DNA of 64,000 nucleotides from Oscillospiraceae bacterium (GCA_009780275.1 WRAI01000003.1:1-64000), one strand, 5' to 3'. Positions 8,611 through 17,756 are shown, counted from the stretch's first letter. The notes: generated by a model not told the origin, from the sequence alone. Numbers and translations are program-made.

Positions 8611-8624
8611 AGGAGGTGCCTCCT
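8611..8624 (+). promoter_or_regulatory. cysE ribosome site within a small inverted repeat
   Basis: AGGAGGTGCCTCCT: the Shine-Dalgarno site is followed directly by its own complement. A 5-bp stem (AGGAG/CTCCT) with a GTGC loop could mask the site and lower translation initiation. The hairpin is short, so any effect may be modest. Confidence 0.4.
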
Positions 8625-8626
8625 AT

Positions 8627-9274
8627 ATGTTCAAGCAATGGAAAGAAGACATCGCCGCCATTCGGACACGTGACCCGGCAGCGCGAAATAATTTTGAAGT
8701 ATTTTTCCTGTACGCCGGATTCAAGGCACTGCGGCGGCATCGCCGTGCCCATTGGTGGTACAATCGAAAACATTATTTCATCGCCCGCTGGATTTCCGAG
8801 CGCACGCGGCGCAAAACGGGCATTGAAATTCACCCTGCCGCCAAAATCGGAAAAGGGCTTTTTATCGACCACGGTTCCGGCGTTGTCATTGGCGAAACGG
8901 TCGAAATTGGCGACAATGTGACCATCTACCAAGGTGTGACGCTGGGCGGCACGGGCAAGGATAAAGGCAAACGCCACCCTAGCATTGGCAACAATGTGTT
9001 GATTGGCGCAGGTGCCGCAATATTGGGGCCGTTTACCGTGCATGACAATGCGCGGATTGCCAGCGGCGCGGTAGTGCTGAAAGAAGTGCCTGAAAACGCT
9101 ACGGCAGTGGGCGTTCCGGCGCGAATTGTCCGCATTGGCGACCAAAAAATATCGCCCCTTGACCACGTGAATACGCCCGACCCGGTCAACCAATGCATTT
9201 CACAGTTGCAGAAAGATGTTGACGAATTAAAGGCTAAGCTCGGCATACAGCGCGACACTAACGGCGCACTGTAG
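8627..9274 (+). CDS. cysE: Serine O-acetyltransferase
   Basis: Makes O-acetylserine from serine and acetyl-CoA, the first step of cysteine synthesis. It is 215 residues, the short Gram-positive form. The ATG at 8627 has AGGAGG 10 bases upstream. The left-handed beta-helix hexapeptide repeats are clear (GIEIHPAAKIGKGLFIDHG, VVIGETVEIGDNVTIYQGVTLGG). Active-site histidines occur in the DHGSG and KRHP contexts. The C-terminal tail has a Gln/Lys/Asp-rich predicted coiled coil. The cysE-cysS order is common in Firmicutes and links cysteine supply to its charging on tRNA. Confidence 0.95.
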   Translation: MFKQWKEDIAAIRTRDPAARNNFEVFFLYAGFKALRRHRRAHWWYNRKHYFIARWISERTRRKTGIEIHPAAKIGKGLFIDHGSGVVIGETVEIGDNVTIYQGVTLGGTGKDKGKRHPSIGNNVLIGAGAAILGPFTVHDNARIASGAVVLKEVPENATAVGVPARIVRIGDQKISPLDHVNTPDPVNQCISQLQKDVDELKAKLGIQRDTNGAL

Positions 9275-9314
9275 CGAATTGTGCGGACAAATACTGTTTG
9301 CTCACAAGTTGATA

Positions 9315-9332
9315 ATCTTACCAAGGTAAGAT
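9315..9332 (+). repeat. Inverted repeat between cysE and cysS
   Basis: ATCTTACC-AA-GGTAAGAT, 8-bp perfect arms, in the 83-base gap before cysS. In RNA it would make a tight hairpin about 25 bases before the start codon; as DNA it could be a dyad operator. No T run follows, so it is not a terminator, and the gap is too short for a T-box. Confidence 0.45.
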
Positions 9333-9357
9333 GTCATGCCCTACAACAGGAGGAACT

Positions 9358-10740
9358 ATGCTCAAATTTTACAATACACGCTCCCGCCAAAAAGAGGATT
9401 TCATGCCACTGGCCACCGATACCGTTTCCATTTATACCTGTGGCCCGACGGTTTATGCACAGGCGCATATCGGTAACTTGCGCGCTTATCTGTTCATGGA
9501 CAGTTTGCGTCGCATCTTGCGTCGCAATGGCTACACGCTTCGACACTGCATGAATATCACCGACGTAGGTCACTTAACTGATGACGGCGATGACGGCGAA
9601 GATAAAATGAGCGCTGCCGCAAAAAAACAAAGGCTGTCACCATGGGACATCGCTAAGCATTATACCGAACTTTTTATGCGCGATATGGAGGCATTGCACA
9701 TCGACTTGCCCGAAATCATCACACCCGCAACGGGTTATATTGACGATATGATTGATTTCGTACAAGCCTTACAAGATAAAGGTTACGCCTATGAAATTGA
9801 CGATGGCGTTTATTTTGATATATCTAAATTCCCTGAATACGGCCAGCTTGCCCGCTTGAATCTTGACGAACAAAAGGCAGGCGCGCGCGTTGAAGTCAAC
9901 AACCAAAAGCGCAACCCCTTTGACTTCGCGTTGTGGAAAAAGGCCGAACCGTCGCACATTATGCAGTGGCCGTCGCCGTGGGGACAGGGCTATCCCGGCT
10001 GGCATATCGAGTGTTCAGCCATTTCCCGCCACCATTTGGGCGATATGTTCGACATTCACACCGGTGGCGAGGATCATATCCCTGTCCATCACGAAAATGA
10101 AATCGCGCAATCCTGCGCCCTGCTGGGTCATGCGGGCGCGAAATTATGGATGCACAACGCCTTTTTACAAGTCGATGGCGGCAAAATGGGCAAAAGTTTG
10201 GGTAACGCTTACACGCTGGATGATTTGCGTGACAAGGGCTACGCGCCTGTACATTACCGCTACCTCTGCACTAACGCACACTATCGCAGCAAATGCAATT
10301 TCACTTGGGACGGCATCGCGGCCGCCAAGACGGCACAGCAACGTTACGCGGCCACCATTAAGGCACATCAAGGCAAAACGTCGCCTGATTTAGATATTGC
10401 ACAGCTTGAAGCTCATCGCACGGCCTTTGACGAGGCGCTCAATGATGATTTGAATCTGCCCAAAGCCTTAGGTATCGCGCATACAACAGCAAAATTACCC
10501 TTTGACGATCGTGTGTATCAAGCATTGTTGTCGTTTGACGAAGTGTTGCAACTGTTACATGACGCCCCAAATGATGAAATTAAGGACCTCCCCGCCGAAA
10601 TTACGACACTGTTGGAACAACGCGCTAATGCTCGCTCAGCAAAGGATTGGGCTCAGAGCGACAGCTTGCGTGACACCATCGCTGCCGCCGGATACACCGT
10701 TAAGGACACCGCCAACGGACAGGAGTGTGCAAAATCGTGA
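9358..10740 (+). CDS. cysS: Cysteinyl-tRNA synthetase
   Basis: Class I aminoacyl-tRNA synthetase of 460 residues. The start is the ATG at 9358, with AGGAGG 4 bases upstream. The HIGH signature is HIGN in VYAQAHIGNLRAY, and the KMSKS loop is KMGKS in GGKMGKSLGN. The zinc ligands that select cysteine are visible as TCGPTVY, WHIECSA and the HHENE stretch. The DALR anticodon-binding region fills the C-terminal third. Its TGA overlaps the GTG start of polA, so the two are translationally linked. Confidence 0.97.
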   Translation: MLKFYNTRSRQKEDFMPLATDTVSIYTCGPTVYAQAHIGNLRAYLFMDSLRRILRRNGYTLRHCMNITDVGHLTDDGDDGEDKMSAAAKKQRLSPWDIAKHYTELFMRDMEALHIDLPEIITPATGYIDDMIDFVQALQDKGYAYEIDDGVYFDISKFPEYGQLARLNLDEQKAGARVEVNNQKRNPFDFALWKKAEPSHIMQWPSPWGQGYPGWHIECSAISRHHLGDMFDIHTGGEDHIPVHHENEIAQSCALLGHAGAKLWMHNAFLQVDGGKMGKSLGNAYTLDDLRDKGYAPVHYRYLCTNAHYRSKCNFTWDGIAAAKTAQQRYAATIKAHQGKTSPDLDIAQLEAHRTAFDEALNDDLNLPKALGIAHTTAKLPFDDRVYQALLSFDEVLQLLHDAPNDEIKDLPAEITTLLEQRANARSAKDWAQSDSLRDTIAAAGYTVKDTANGQECAKS

Positions 10741-13340
10741 AATTGCTCGCCATCGACGGGAATAGCTTGCTCAACCGTGCCTATTACGGCATCCGCCCGC
10801 TCTCGACACGTGAGGGTGTGCCAACCAACGCCGTTTATGGCTTTATAACTATGCTCCAACGCCTGCAAAACGAGTACAGTCCCGATGCTATCTGCGTTTG
10901 CTTCGATGTCAAACAGCCAACATTTCGGCATAAACGCTACGACCAATACAAGGCGACACGCAAGCCGGCGGACGAGAATTTAACGGTACAATTCCCGCTC
11001 GTCAAAGACATTTTAGCTGCTATGAACATTCCCTATTACGAACTTGTCGGCTACGAGGCCGATGATTTATTGGGTACCATTGCCAAGAAGTGCATCGAAA
11101 GTGGCAACGATTGCTTGATTGCCACGGGCGACCGCGATGCTTGGCAATTGGTTGGCGACGGCGTGACGGTACTGCACATTCACAGCAGGCTGCAACAGTC
11201 GGGAACCGATTACGTCAATACTGCGTACATTCAGAATAAATACGGCCTTTCGCCGCAAGCACTCATCGACCTCAAGGCCCTAATGGGCGACAACAGCGAC
11301 AACATCCCGGGCGTGCCGGGACTTGGCGAAAAAACGGCATTGCCACTCATCCAATCAGCGCAAACGCTGGACGCGTTATATGCCGACCTCGATACACACG
11401 TGCCGCGCCAATCTGTACGGGACAAGCTCTCCGCTCACCGTGATTTAGCCTTTTTGAGCCGTGATTTAGTGACTATCGACATCGATGTGCCGTTGGAGTT
11501 TGATTTGAAAGACACGACAATCAAGCCGCCCAATGCTGACGCGCTATACAAGCTGTTTAAGAAACTTGAGTTCGGCAGTTTTATTAAGAAATGGCAGTTA
11601 AGTCCACCGGAAAGTGATGAGGCGATTGAGTCAAAATACACTCCCTGCCCTGTTACAGTCATCGACACACCGGAGGCGCTCAGCGCCCTCACGGCACAAC
11701 TGACAACGCACCACACACCCGCCGCACTCTGGCTGACCCCGCACGGCTTGCTCAACGCCTTGTGTGAGGGTGGAAAGACTTACGTTATCAAAGCTGATGT
11801 TCCAGATTTGTTGGCATTGGACTTCCCCAAAATCGTCTACAACGCCAAATCGCTGTATCGGCGGCACGATATCGCTACCGTACAGTTTGACGTGCTGCTT
11901 GCCGCCCATCTATGTGCGCCTGACCGCACTAAATTGGACTTACCGTCACTCGCCGCCGATGTGCTGGGCGTTGAATTGCCTGCACCACTGTTTGAAGAAG
12001 CTGAGGGTTGCGGCGTACTGTCAGACGGCGCGGCTGAAACGGCAATTTCTCAATGGGTCGACGCGCTCTTTTCCTTGAACAAACACTACGCCGAAGCCCT
12101 TGAACAACAGGGCTTGACGGCATTGTACAACGATATAGAATTGCCGCTATCTCGCGTACTTGCTGAGATGGAAGACATCGGCATTGCCATTGACCGCGAG
12201 GCGTTGCAGACATTCGGTTCATTGTTGCGCGAGAAAGTTACTGAGCAGGAAAGGTTGGCTGCAGAGTCGATTGCGCCGATTGAACCTATCAACTGGCATT
12301 CTCCCAAGCAGTTGAGCGTGTTGCTCTTTGAAACGCTGCAACTCCCCACTAAGCGCAAAACCAAGACCGGCTACTCGACCGATATTGACGTGTTGGAATC
12401 GCTGCGCGGCAAACATCCCATCGTTGAACATATGATCGAGCTGCGCACGTTAAGTAAACTGTCCAGCACTTACGCCGAAGGCTTACAACGCGCCATTGGC
12501 GACGATGGACGCATTCACACCACATTTCAAATGACGGCAACCGTCACCGGGCGACTGTCATCCACCGAACCGAATTTGCAAAATATCCCTATCCGCACTG
12601 AGCTTGGCGGCGAACTGCGCCGTATGTTTGTAGCAAGTCGCGAAGATTATTTACTTGTCGATGCCGATTATTCGCAAATCGAATTGCGTGTGCTGGCGCA
12701 TATCGCTAATGATGCCGTGATGAAAGAGGCGTTTAGCAAAGGCTTAGACATTCACACCATCACAGCTTGTGAAATTTTCGGCTGCGAACCGAGCGCCGTT
12801 ACGCCACTCATGCGACGACAAGCCAAGGCCATCAATTTCGGCATTGTCTACGGTATGGGCGAACACAGCCTTGCCGTTGATTTGGGCATCACGCACGCCG
12901 AGGCAAAGGCTTACCGCAACAGCTACTTCGCTCGCTTTTCCGGCGTGCACGAATATCAAAAAAATATTGTTGAAACGGCGAAACAACAAGGTTACGTCAG
13001 CACCATTCTAGGGCGGCGGCGACCCTTGCCCGAGCTGCAATCATCCAACCACAATATCCGCGCGTTCGGCGAACGTGCCGCGCTCAACGCGCCCATTCAA
13101 GGCAGCTCCGCCGACATCATCAAACTCGCCATGTTGACAGTGCATCAAGCCTTATCACAATCGGGCTTGCAGGCAAAATTACTGCTACAAGTGCATGACG
13201 AACTATTGCTGGAATGCCCCAAGGACGAAGCCAATGACGTTTGCGTACTAGTCAGACGATGTATGGAGAACGTGTACGCGCTGACGGTGCCACTGGTGGC
13301 AGACATAGCGGTAGGCAAGACTTGGCAGGAGGCGCATTAA
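10737..13340 (+). CDS. polA: DNA polymerase I
   Basis: Repair and Okazaki-fragment polymerase of 867 residues. The GTG at 10737 is chosen because AGGAG (10721-10725) is 11 bases upstream; an in-frame GTG at 10725 overlaps that site. The N-terminal 5'-nuclease domain (LLAIDGNSLLNRAYYG, YEADDLLGT, ATGDRDAWQL, GDNSDNIPGVPG) spans about 1-290. The middle region lacks obvious 3'-5' exonuclease acidic motifs, as in Bacillus polymerase I, so proofreading is probably absent. Polymerase motifs: A (LLVDADYSQIELRVLAHI), B (RRQAKAINFGIVYG) and C (LLLQVHDELLLE). GTGA overlap with cysS places it in the same operon. Confidence 0.97.
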   Translation: MKLLAIDGNSLLNRAYYGIRPLSTREGVPTNAVYGFITMLQRLQNEYSPDAICVCFDVKQPTFRHKRYDQYKATRKPADENLTVQFPLVKDILAAMNIPYYELVGYEADDLLGTIAKKCIESGNDCLIATGDRDAWQLVGDGVTVLHIHSRLQQSGTDYVNTAYIQNKYGLSPQALIDLKALMGDNSDNIPGVPGLGEKTALPLIQSAQTLDALYADLDTHVPRQSVRDKLSAHRDLAFLSRDLVTIDIDVPLEFDLKDTTIKPPNADALYKLFKKLEFGSFIKKWQLSPPESDEAIESKYTPCPVTVIDTPEALSALTAQLTTHHTPAALWLTPHGLLNALCEGGKTYVIKADVPDLLALDFPKIVYNAKSLYRRHDIATVQFDVLLAAHLCAPDRTKLDLPSLAADVLGVELPAPLFEEAEGCGVLSDGAAETAISQWVDALFSLNKHYAEALEQQGLTALYNDIELPLSRVLAEMEDIGIAIDREALQTFGSLLREKVTEQERLAAESIAPIEPINWHSPKQLSVLLFETLQLPTKRKTKTGYSTDIDVLESLRGKHPIVEHMIELRTLSKLSSTYAEGLQRAIGDDGRIHTTFQMTATVTGRLSSTEPNLQNIPIRTELGGELRRMFVASREDYLLVDADYSQIELRVLAHIANDAVMKEAFSKGLDIHTITACEIFGCEPSAVTPLMRRQAKAINFGIVYGMGEHSLAVDLGITHAEAKAYRNSYFARFSGVHEYQKNIVETAKQQGYVSTILGRRRPLPELQSSNHNIRAFGERAALNAPIQGSSADIIKLAMLTVHQALSQSGLQAKLLLQVHDELLLECPKDEANDVCVLVRRCMENVYALTVPLVADIAVGKTWQEAH

Positions 13341-13381
13341 ACATAAGAGCCGCCGTACACGAGGCGCAACAGGAGGCTAAC

Positions 13382-13807
13382 ATGACAATCTATTTCATCT
13401 GCACCGGCAACACGTGCCGAAGCCCTATGGCACAGGCCATTGCCGAACACCTTAATCATGAGTATGAACTCGGCCATAAAATATTTTCACGTGGCATTGC
13501 GGCCGATAAAGGCGCGGCGGCAGCGTTTAGCGCCATTGCAGCAGCAGAAAAACACGCCCTCGATTTATCCGCCCACATTGCGGCGCAACTCACCGATGCC
13601 GACATCGAGCGTGCCGACATGCTTTACACCATGACGGCGCAACAACGTGATGCTTTGACCGCATGTTTTCCCCATGCCGAGGGCAAGACGCAAACAATTG
13701 CAACGCAAGATATTGGCGACCCGTTTATGCAGAGCGATGAGGTGTATATGCACACATTTTCCACCTTGCAACGGGCGATTGCCGATGCCGAAGAGTTTAA
13801 GCCATGA
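13382..13807 (+). CDS. Low-molecular-weight protein phosphatase (YwlE-like)
   Basis: 141 residues with the N-terminal P-loop C-x5-R-S (FICTGNTCRSPMAQAIAE) and the distal acid motif DIGDPF that supplies the general acid Asp. These define the low-Mr protein tyrosine/arginine phosphatase fold. In Firmicutes this position is often YwlE, an arginine phosphatase; the residue after the first P-loop Cys is Thr (CTGNTC), as in YwlE, which favours arginine phosphatase over tyrosine phosphatase. The ATG at 13382 has an AGGAGG site 6 bases upstream. It ends in an ATGA overlap with rimI. Confidence 0.85.
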   Translation: MTIYFICTGNTCRSPMAQAIAEHLNHEYELGHKIFSRGIAADKGAAAAFSAIAAAEKHALDLSAHIAAQLTDADIERADMLYTMTAQQRDALTACFPHAEGKTQTIATQDIGDPFMQSDEVYMHTFSTLQRAIADAEEFKP

Positions 13808-14256
13808 TTATACCTATGGAGCTGTGTCACATCGACCGTATCGCCGTATTGGAGGTCGAGTGCTTTGCATTGCCGTTTTCAAAACCCTTGCTGCTGCAAG
13901 AACTGGAGAACCCTAACGCGCTCTATTTAGTCGATTGTTTAGATGATATCATTCGCGGCTACGTAGGACTGAACTTCGTGCTGGATGAAGGACACATCAC
14001 CACGCTGACAACCGCGCCGCTGTTTCGCCGCCAAGGGATTGCCTCTCGGTTACTCAAACGGCAGATAATACTCGCCAAAACACTGGGATTGCAGCAATTA
14101 CATCTCGAAGTACGCGATAGCAACATCGCCGCCCGCAAGCTCTATCTGCGCCATGACTTCGCCGAAGTTGGACGGCGCGCGGGATACTACACTGAGCCAA
14201 AAGAGGATGCCGTTTTGATGACTTTGGAGTTACATGATGATAATACTGGGCTTTGA
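13804..14256 (+). CDS. rimI: Ribosomal-protein-alanine N-acetyltransferase family
   Basis: GNAT acetyltransferase of 150 residues. The acetyl-CoA loop is FRRQGIASRLLKRQI, preceded by the strand ITTLTTAPLF. The C-terminal LEVRDSNIAARKLYLRHDF with GRRAGYYTEPKEDAVLM is the RimI signature. RimI acetylates the N-terminus of ribosomal protein S18 and is commonly next to tsaD/tsaB. It overlaps the phosphatase gene by 4 bases and tsaD by 23, consistent with coupled translation. Confidence 0.9.
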   Translation: MIIPMELCHIDRIAVLEVECFALPFSKPLLLQELENPNALYLVDCLDDIIRGYVGLNFVLDEGHITTLTTAPLFRRQGIASRLLKRQIILAKTLGLQQLHLEVRDSNIAARKLYLRHDFAEVGRRAGYYTEPKEDAVLMTLELHDDNTGL

Positions 14257-15256
14257 GAGTTCTTGCGACGAAACAAGCGTCGCCGTTGTGCGAGCCGATA
14301 CAACACTTGCCTCCGGATTTGAAATTCTCTCAAATATCGTTGCCACACAAATTGACCTGCATGCGCAGTACGGCGGTGTTGTACCGGAAATCGCCTCGCG
14401 AAACCATATGGCAGTCATCGCCAATTTAACAAGCGAGGCATTGCATCAAGCCGATTGTACAATGGCAGATATTGACGCCATTGCCGTCACCAACGCACCG
14501 GGGTTGATTGGTGCGCTGCTTGTCGGCGTAAACTTTGCCAAGACATTAGCATACAAACACGATAAGCGGCTGATTGCCGTCCACCACTTGCGCGGACATA
14601 TCGTTGCCGGACGTATGTGCAACCCCGCGTTGCAACCACCATTCTTAACACTGCTGGTCAGCGGCGGCAACACACTACTTGTCTCATGCAAGGGCGACAC
14701 GGAGTATCAAATATTGGGTGCGACTCGCGATGATGCCGTAGGCGAGGTCTTCGACAAAGTCGCCCGCATTTTAGGGCTTGGCTTTCCCGGCGGCCCTGCC
14801 ATTGAAAAGGCCGCAAAGCTGACAAATCCGGATACGCCTCCCCTACTCCTCCCTACGCCCAAGCTTGAAGGACTCGATATGTCATTCAGTGGCATCAAGA
14901 CAGCGTTTATCAATCATGTCCACAACCTCGTACAACAGGGGAAAGCGCCTAATGCAGCGGCGCTTTCGCGCGATTTTCAAACTCATATCGTCAAAGTTTT
15001 AACATCGCGCATGGTTGACGCATTCGAGCGTACAGGGTATAATAAATGGTTGCTGTGCGGCGGCGTTGCCGCAAACACCGCCTTACGCCAATCACTGCAA
15101 ACAGCCGCAAACGAACGCGAATGCACCCTGACCGTGCCGCCTATGTCACTCTGCGGTGACAATGCCGCCATGATTGCTGCGGCAGCATACTACGAAAAAA
15201 CTTCGCGCATCGGCTGGGATTTGAATGCGTGTGCAACATGGGAAATTGATATGTAG
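14234..15256 (+). CDS. tsaD: tRNA threonylcarbamoyladenosine transferase TsaD
   Basis: ASKHA-fold protein that transfers the threonylcarbamoyl group to A37 of ANN-decoding tRNAs. 340 residues. It opens ILGFESSCDETSVAVV. The metal-binding HLRGHIVAG is present (His-x3-His), and the nucleotide-binding LVSGGNTLLV and LCGGVAANTALRQ are intact. Two tandem ATGs (14234/14237) are possible; GGAG lies 4 or 7 bases upstream, so 14237 has the better spacing. tsaC, which makes the threonylcarbamoyl-AMP substrate, lies at 43060. tsaB and tsaE are not in the window. Confidence 0.96.
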   Translation: MMIILGFESSCDETSVAVVRADTTLASGFEILSNIVATQIDLHAQYGGVVPEIASRNHMAVIANLTSEALHQADCTMADIDAIAVTNAPGLIGALLVGVNFAKTLAYKHDKRLIAVHHLRGHIVAGRMCNPALQPPFLTLLVSGGNTLLVSCKGDTEYQILGATRDDAVGEVFDKVARILGLGFPGGPAIEKAAKLTNPDTPPLLLPTPKLEGLDMSFSGIKTAFINHVHNLVQQGKAPNAAALSRDFQTHIVKVLTSRMVDAFERTGYNKWLLCGGVAANTALRQSLQTAANERECTLTVPPMSLCGDNAAMIAAAAYYEKTSRIGWDLNACATWEIDM

Positions 15257-15383
15257 AGGTGGTATTCTACCGCCCTTGCAACTAAAAACATTATGTAAAC
15301 CACATGTTTGCCAAAAGGTTACTGAAAAATCACCCATTTCGGCCACAATCTTCGCAAATGCCCAGACGGCAAGCTGTACAAAT

Positions 15384-15404
15384 TGTGGATAACGCTGTGG
15401 ATAA
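15384..15404 (+). promoter_or_regulatory. Two tandem DnaA-box sequences
   Basis: TGTGGATAA occurs twice (15384-15392 and 15396-15404) with three bases between. Its complement TTATCCACA is the perfect DnaA-box consensus. Both face the same way in the 227-base gap between tsaD and the flavodoxin gene. The rest of that gap shows a hairpin after the tsaD stop and nothing else I can name. Confidence 0.6.
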
Positions 15405-15483
15405 CTTGTATAACTCGTTTTTGTCACGACGAACCAATCATGGCTGTTTACGGTAAATCCAAACAATCAAAGGAGCCGGCCTT

Positions 15484-15948
15484 ATGAAAACACTTGTTGT
15501 ATATTACTCTCGCACCGGGCACTGCAAGGCCCTTGCTACAACGCTTGCAGACGCTATGAACGCTGATTGTGAGCGTTTGCTGGACGTGCATCCTTTCCGC
15601 GGTCCATTCGGGTTCATACGCGGCATCGTTGTGGGCATACGTAAAAAACTCATCCACATCTGCCCGCCACAGTACCAACCTCGCGAATATGACCAAATCG
15701 TCATGGTTACGCCGGTTTGGGTTAACCATGCCGCTCCCGCCATTCGGAGTTATGTCGACCAATATGGTGATATGTGCCGTAAATTACAGCTCTTCACCAT
15801 CAGCAAGCAATGTGACAAAGTCAACCAAGTCAGCGAGGAGTTGCAAGCCACCTTTGGCCTGAACGTACAGAATACTGTTGGATTCACATCGGCGGAAATT
15901 AAAAAGGGCGATGTGTTGGAAAAGTTGAAAGCGATGGGTGGTTCGTAA
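15484..15948 (+). CDS. Flavodoxin-family protein
   Basis: 154 residues. It starts MKTLVVYYSRTGHCKALA, the FMN phosphate-binding loop (S-x-T-G-x-x-x-x-A) of flavodoxins. The second FMN contact region is VTPVWVNHAAPAIRSYVDQ, where long and short flavodoxins have the 'TPxW' loop. It therefore binds FMN and carries electrons or acts as a flavin reductase-like partner. AAAGGAG lies 8 bases before the ATG. It stands alone between two hairpin-bearing gaps, so it is probably monocistronic; its redox partner is not evident. Confidence 0.85.
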   Translation: MKTLVVYYSRTGHCKALATTLADAMNADCERLLDVHPFRGPFGFIRGIVVGIRKKLIHICPPQYQPREYDQIVMVTPVWVNHAAPAIRSYVDQYGDMCRKLQLFTISKQCDKVNQVSEELQATFGLNVQNTVGFTSAEIKKGDVLEKLKAMGGS

Positions 15949-16004
15949 GGAGCGCATCGAAGCATTTTGCTCCCTTAAAGAAACTTTATATTACACGAGC
16001 TTGT

Positions 16005-16036
16005 TCCGCCTTTCGGCATGACTATCGAAAGGCGGA
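16005..16036 (+). terminator. Hairpin after the flavodoxin gene
   Basis: TCCGCCTTTCG - 10-base loop - CGAAAGGCGGA, an 11-bp perfect stem. Only a weak TTATACTTT tract follows, so termination efficiency is uncertain. Confidence 0.55.
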
Positions 16037-16142
16037 TTATACTTTCTGCGCAATTCTTTGAAATTTCTTAATTTTTCGCAACCGTCAATTTTGATTTCTT
16101 GCGCTATACTGTTAACCATCACAAAAGATGGGAGAATACAAA

Positions 16143-17042
16143 ATGACACACAGAGCAAAGAGGTCAAGGAAAAGAAGATTCATAGGATTAATGTTGGCAG
16201 TCTTGCTAATCGTGGGAATTACAATATGGCTCAGCAACCGTGCGGGTCAATCCGACAGCGCAGCAGTTGTTACATTGCCGCCGAACTTCACGAGAATTGC
16301 ATCACATCCCCCCCCTGAATTTACAAACCAAATGTCTATCGCCGATATAACAGACACGCAGTATCTCAAATTGGTCAATCGCCAGCACGGCATTTCAACA
16401 CCTGTCCATCCCGCGCTGTTGGTATCGGCATGGCCTAATATAGCCGTGAGTACAACAGCTGTAACAGTCCACAGAACAGCTTTATACTCCCTGCAAGAAC
16501 TGTTCGCCGCGGCACGTGATGAAAACCTTAGGAGTTTATTTATCGCCAGCGGTTTTCGTACAGATGAAGAGCAACAAACACTCTACCAAAGCGCCGCCGA
16601 CAAACGCTATGTTATGCCACCCGGACATAGCGAACATCATCTGGGGTTGGGCGTTGACATTTTATTCTCCGGCAGTTATGCTGCCGGCGGCATATTAGGC
16701 ACGCCCGAGTCGGCATGGCTGGCACAAAACGCACCACAGTTCGGCTTGGTGTTGCGCTATCCGTATGACAAGCAAGACATCACCGAGGTCGCCTACGAGC
16801 CGTGGCATTTTCGGTATGTCGGGCGAGTACATGCACGGCTTATGGATCAATACAACTTTGTGTTGGAAGAGTACATAGAGTTTCTTCGTCAAAACATGGG
16901 CTATCAGACCACACTCGACGGTAAATATTACTACATCTTGCATCAACACCCGAAAAATGGTATGATACTTGTGCCAAACGGCATGGAGTTCAACGTATCA
17001 AGTACAAACACCGGGGGCTATATTGTTACGGCATGGAGGTAG
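16143..17042 (+). CDS. D-Ala-D-Ala carboxypeptidase, VanY type
   Basis: 299 residues, with an N-terminal membrane anchor or signal (RFIGLMLAVLLIVGITIWL). The start is the ATG at 16143, with GGGAG 8 bases upstream; an ATG at 16128 precedes that site. The M15B zinc peptidase motifs are complete: SEHHLGLGVDI (S-x-H-x-x-G-x-x-x-D ligands) and EPWHFRYVG (catalytic Glu and third His). The enzyme trims the terminal D-Ala of peptidoglycan stem peptides. The response regulator and kinase follow immediately, as in vanY-RS sets. No vanHAX-type ligase genes are present, so this is more likely a wall-remodelling unit than a resistance cassette. Confidence 0.88.
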   Translation: MTHRAKRSRKRRFIGLMLAVLLIVGITIWLSNRAGQSDSAAVVTLPPNFTRIASHPPPEFTNQMSIADITDTQYLKLVNRQHGISTPVHPALLVSAWPNIAVSTTAVTVHRTALYSLQELFAAARDENLRSLFIASGFRTDEEQQTLYQSAADKRYVMPPGHSEHHLGLGVDILFSGSYAAGGILGTPESAWLAQNAPQFGLVLRYPYDKQDITEVAYEPWHFRYVGRVHARLMDQYNFVLEEYIEFLRQNMGYQTTLDGKYYYILHQHPKNGMILVPNGMEFNVSSTNTGGYIVTAWR

Positions 17043-17045
17043 ACT

Positions 17046-17756
17046 TTGGAATACACTATACTCGTCTGCGAGGACGACGCTGATATTCGCAACGCCTTAG
17101 ATATTTATTTACGTCAAGAAGGCTATTGTATTTTGCACGCCGAAAATGGATTGCAAGCCGTTGAAATTATCGCAAAGGAGCAAATTCACTTAATTTTACT
17201 CGACGTTATGATGCCGAAATTGGACGGCATTGCGGCGGCGGTCAAAATTAGAGAAACCAATAATGTGCCAATTTTGTTTCTGTCGGCTAAAAGCGAAGAG
17301 ACTGACCGCATTTTGGGGCTCAATATGGGCGGTGATGACTACATAACAAAGCCGTTTAACCCCATAGAACTTATGGCACGAGTAAAGGCGGCACTGCGCC
17401 GCTATGCACGGCTAGGCGGATTAAATAAAGTTGAGCTTGCCTCACAGCAGGGTATTTACCAAACCGGCGGACTGGTTGTAGACGACAACAAAAAACAAGT
17501 TACCGTTGACGACAATAACGTAACGCTTACAGCCTTGGAATATAGACTTTTAGCGTTGCTCATCTCTAACCAAGACCAGGTGTTTTCCTCAAATCAGATA
17601 TATGAGGCGGTATGGGACGAACCGGCTTTCTATGTGTCGAAGACTGTGTCAGTGCATATTCGACACATCCGCGAGAAGATAGAGATTAACCCCAAAGATC
17701 CGCAATATCTCAAAGTGATTTACGGTTTAGGATACAAAGTGGTGCGACATGATTAA
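17046..17756 (+). CDS. OmpR-family response regulator (VanR-like)
   Basis: 236 residues. The receiver domain has the acidic pair in VCEDDADI, phosphoacceptor Asp in LILLDVMMPKLDG, the switch residue in LFLSAKSEE and conserved Lys in DDYITKPFNP. The C-terminal winged helix (about 135-236) contains TALEYRLLALLISN and VSVHIRHIREKIE. The start codon is TTG at 17046, with GGAGGT 5 bases upstream overlapping the end of the vanY-like gene. It shares an 8-base overlap with the kinase. Its targets are probably this operon itself. Confidence 0.93.
   Translation: MEYTILVCEDDADIRNALDIYLRQEGYCILHAENGLQAVEIIAKEQIHLILLDVMMPKLDGIAAAVKIRETNNVPILFLSAKSEETDRILGLNMGGDDYITKPFNPIELMARVKAALRRYARLGGLNKVELASQQGIYQTGGLVVDDNKKQVTVDDNNVTLTALEYRLLALLISNQDQVFSSNQIYEAVWDEPAFYVSKTVSVHIRHIREKIEINPKDPQYLKVIYGLGYKVVRHD

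Noticed and set aside
9275-9357. T-box riboswitch before cysS
   Set aside because: The gap is 83 bases, has no T-box TGGGTGGTACCGCG-like sequence and only a short hairpin.
15257-15483. The tandem DnaA boxes as the chromosomal origin
   Set aside because: Only two boxes and no dnaA, dnaN or AT-rich unwinding element nearby; treated as an accessory site.
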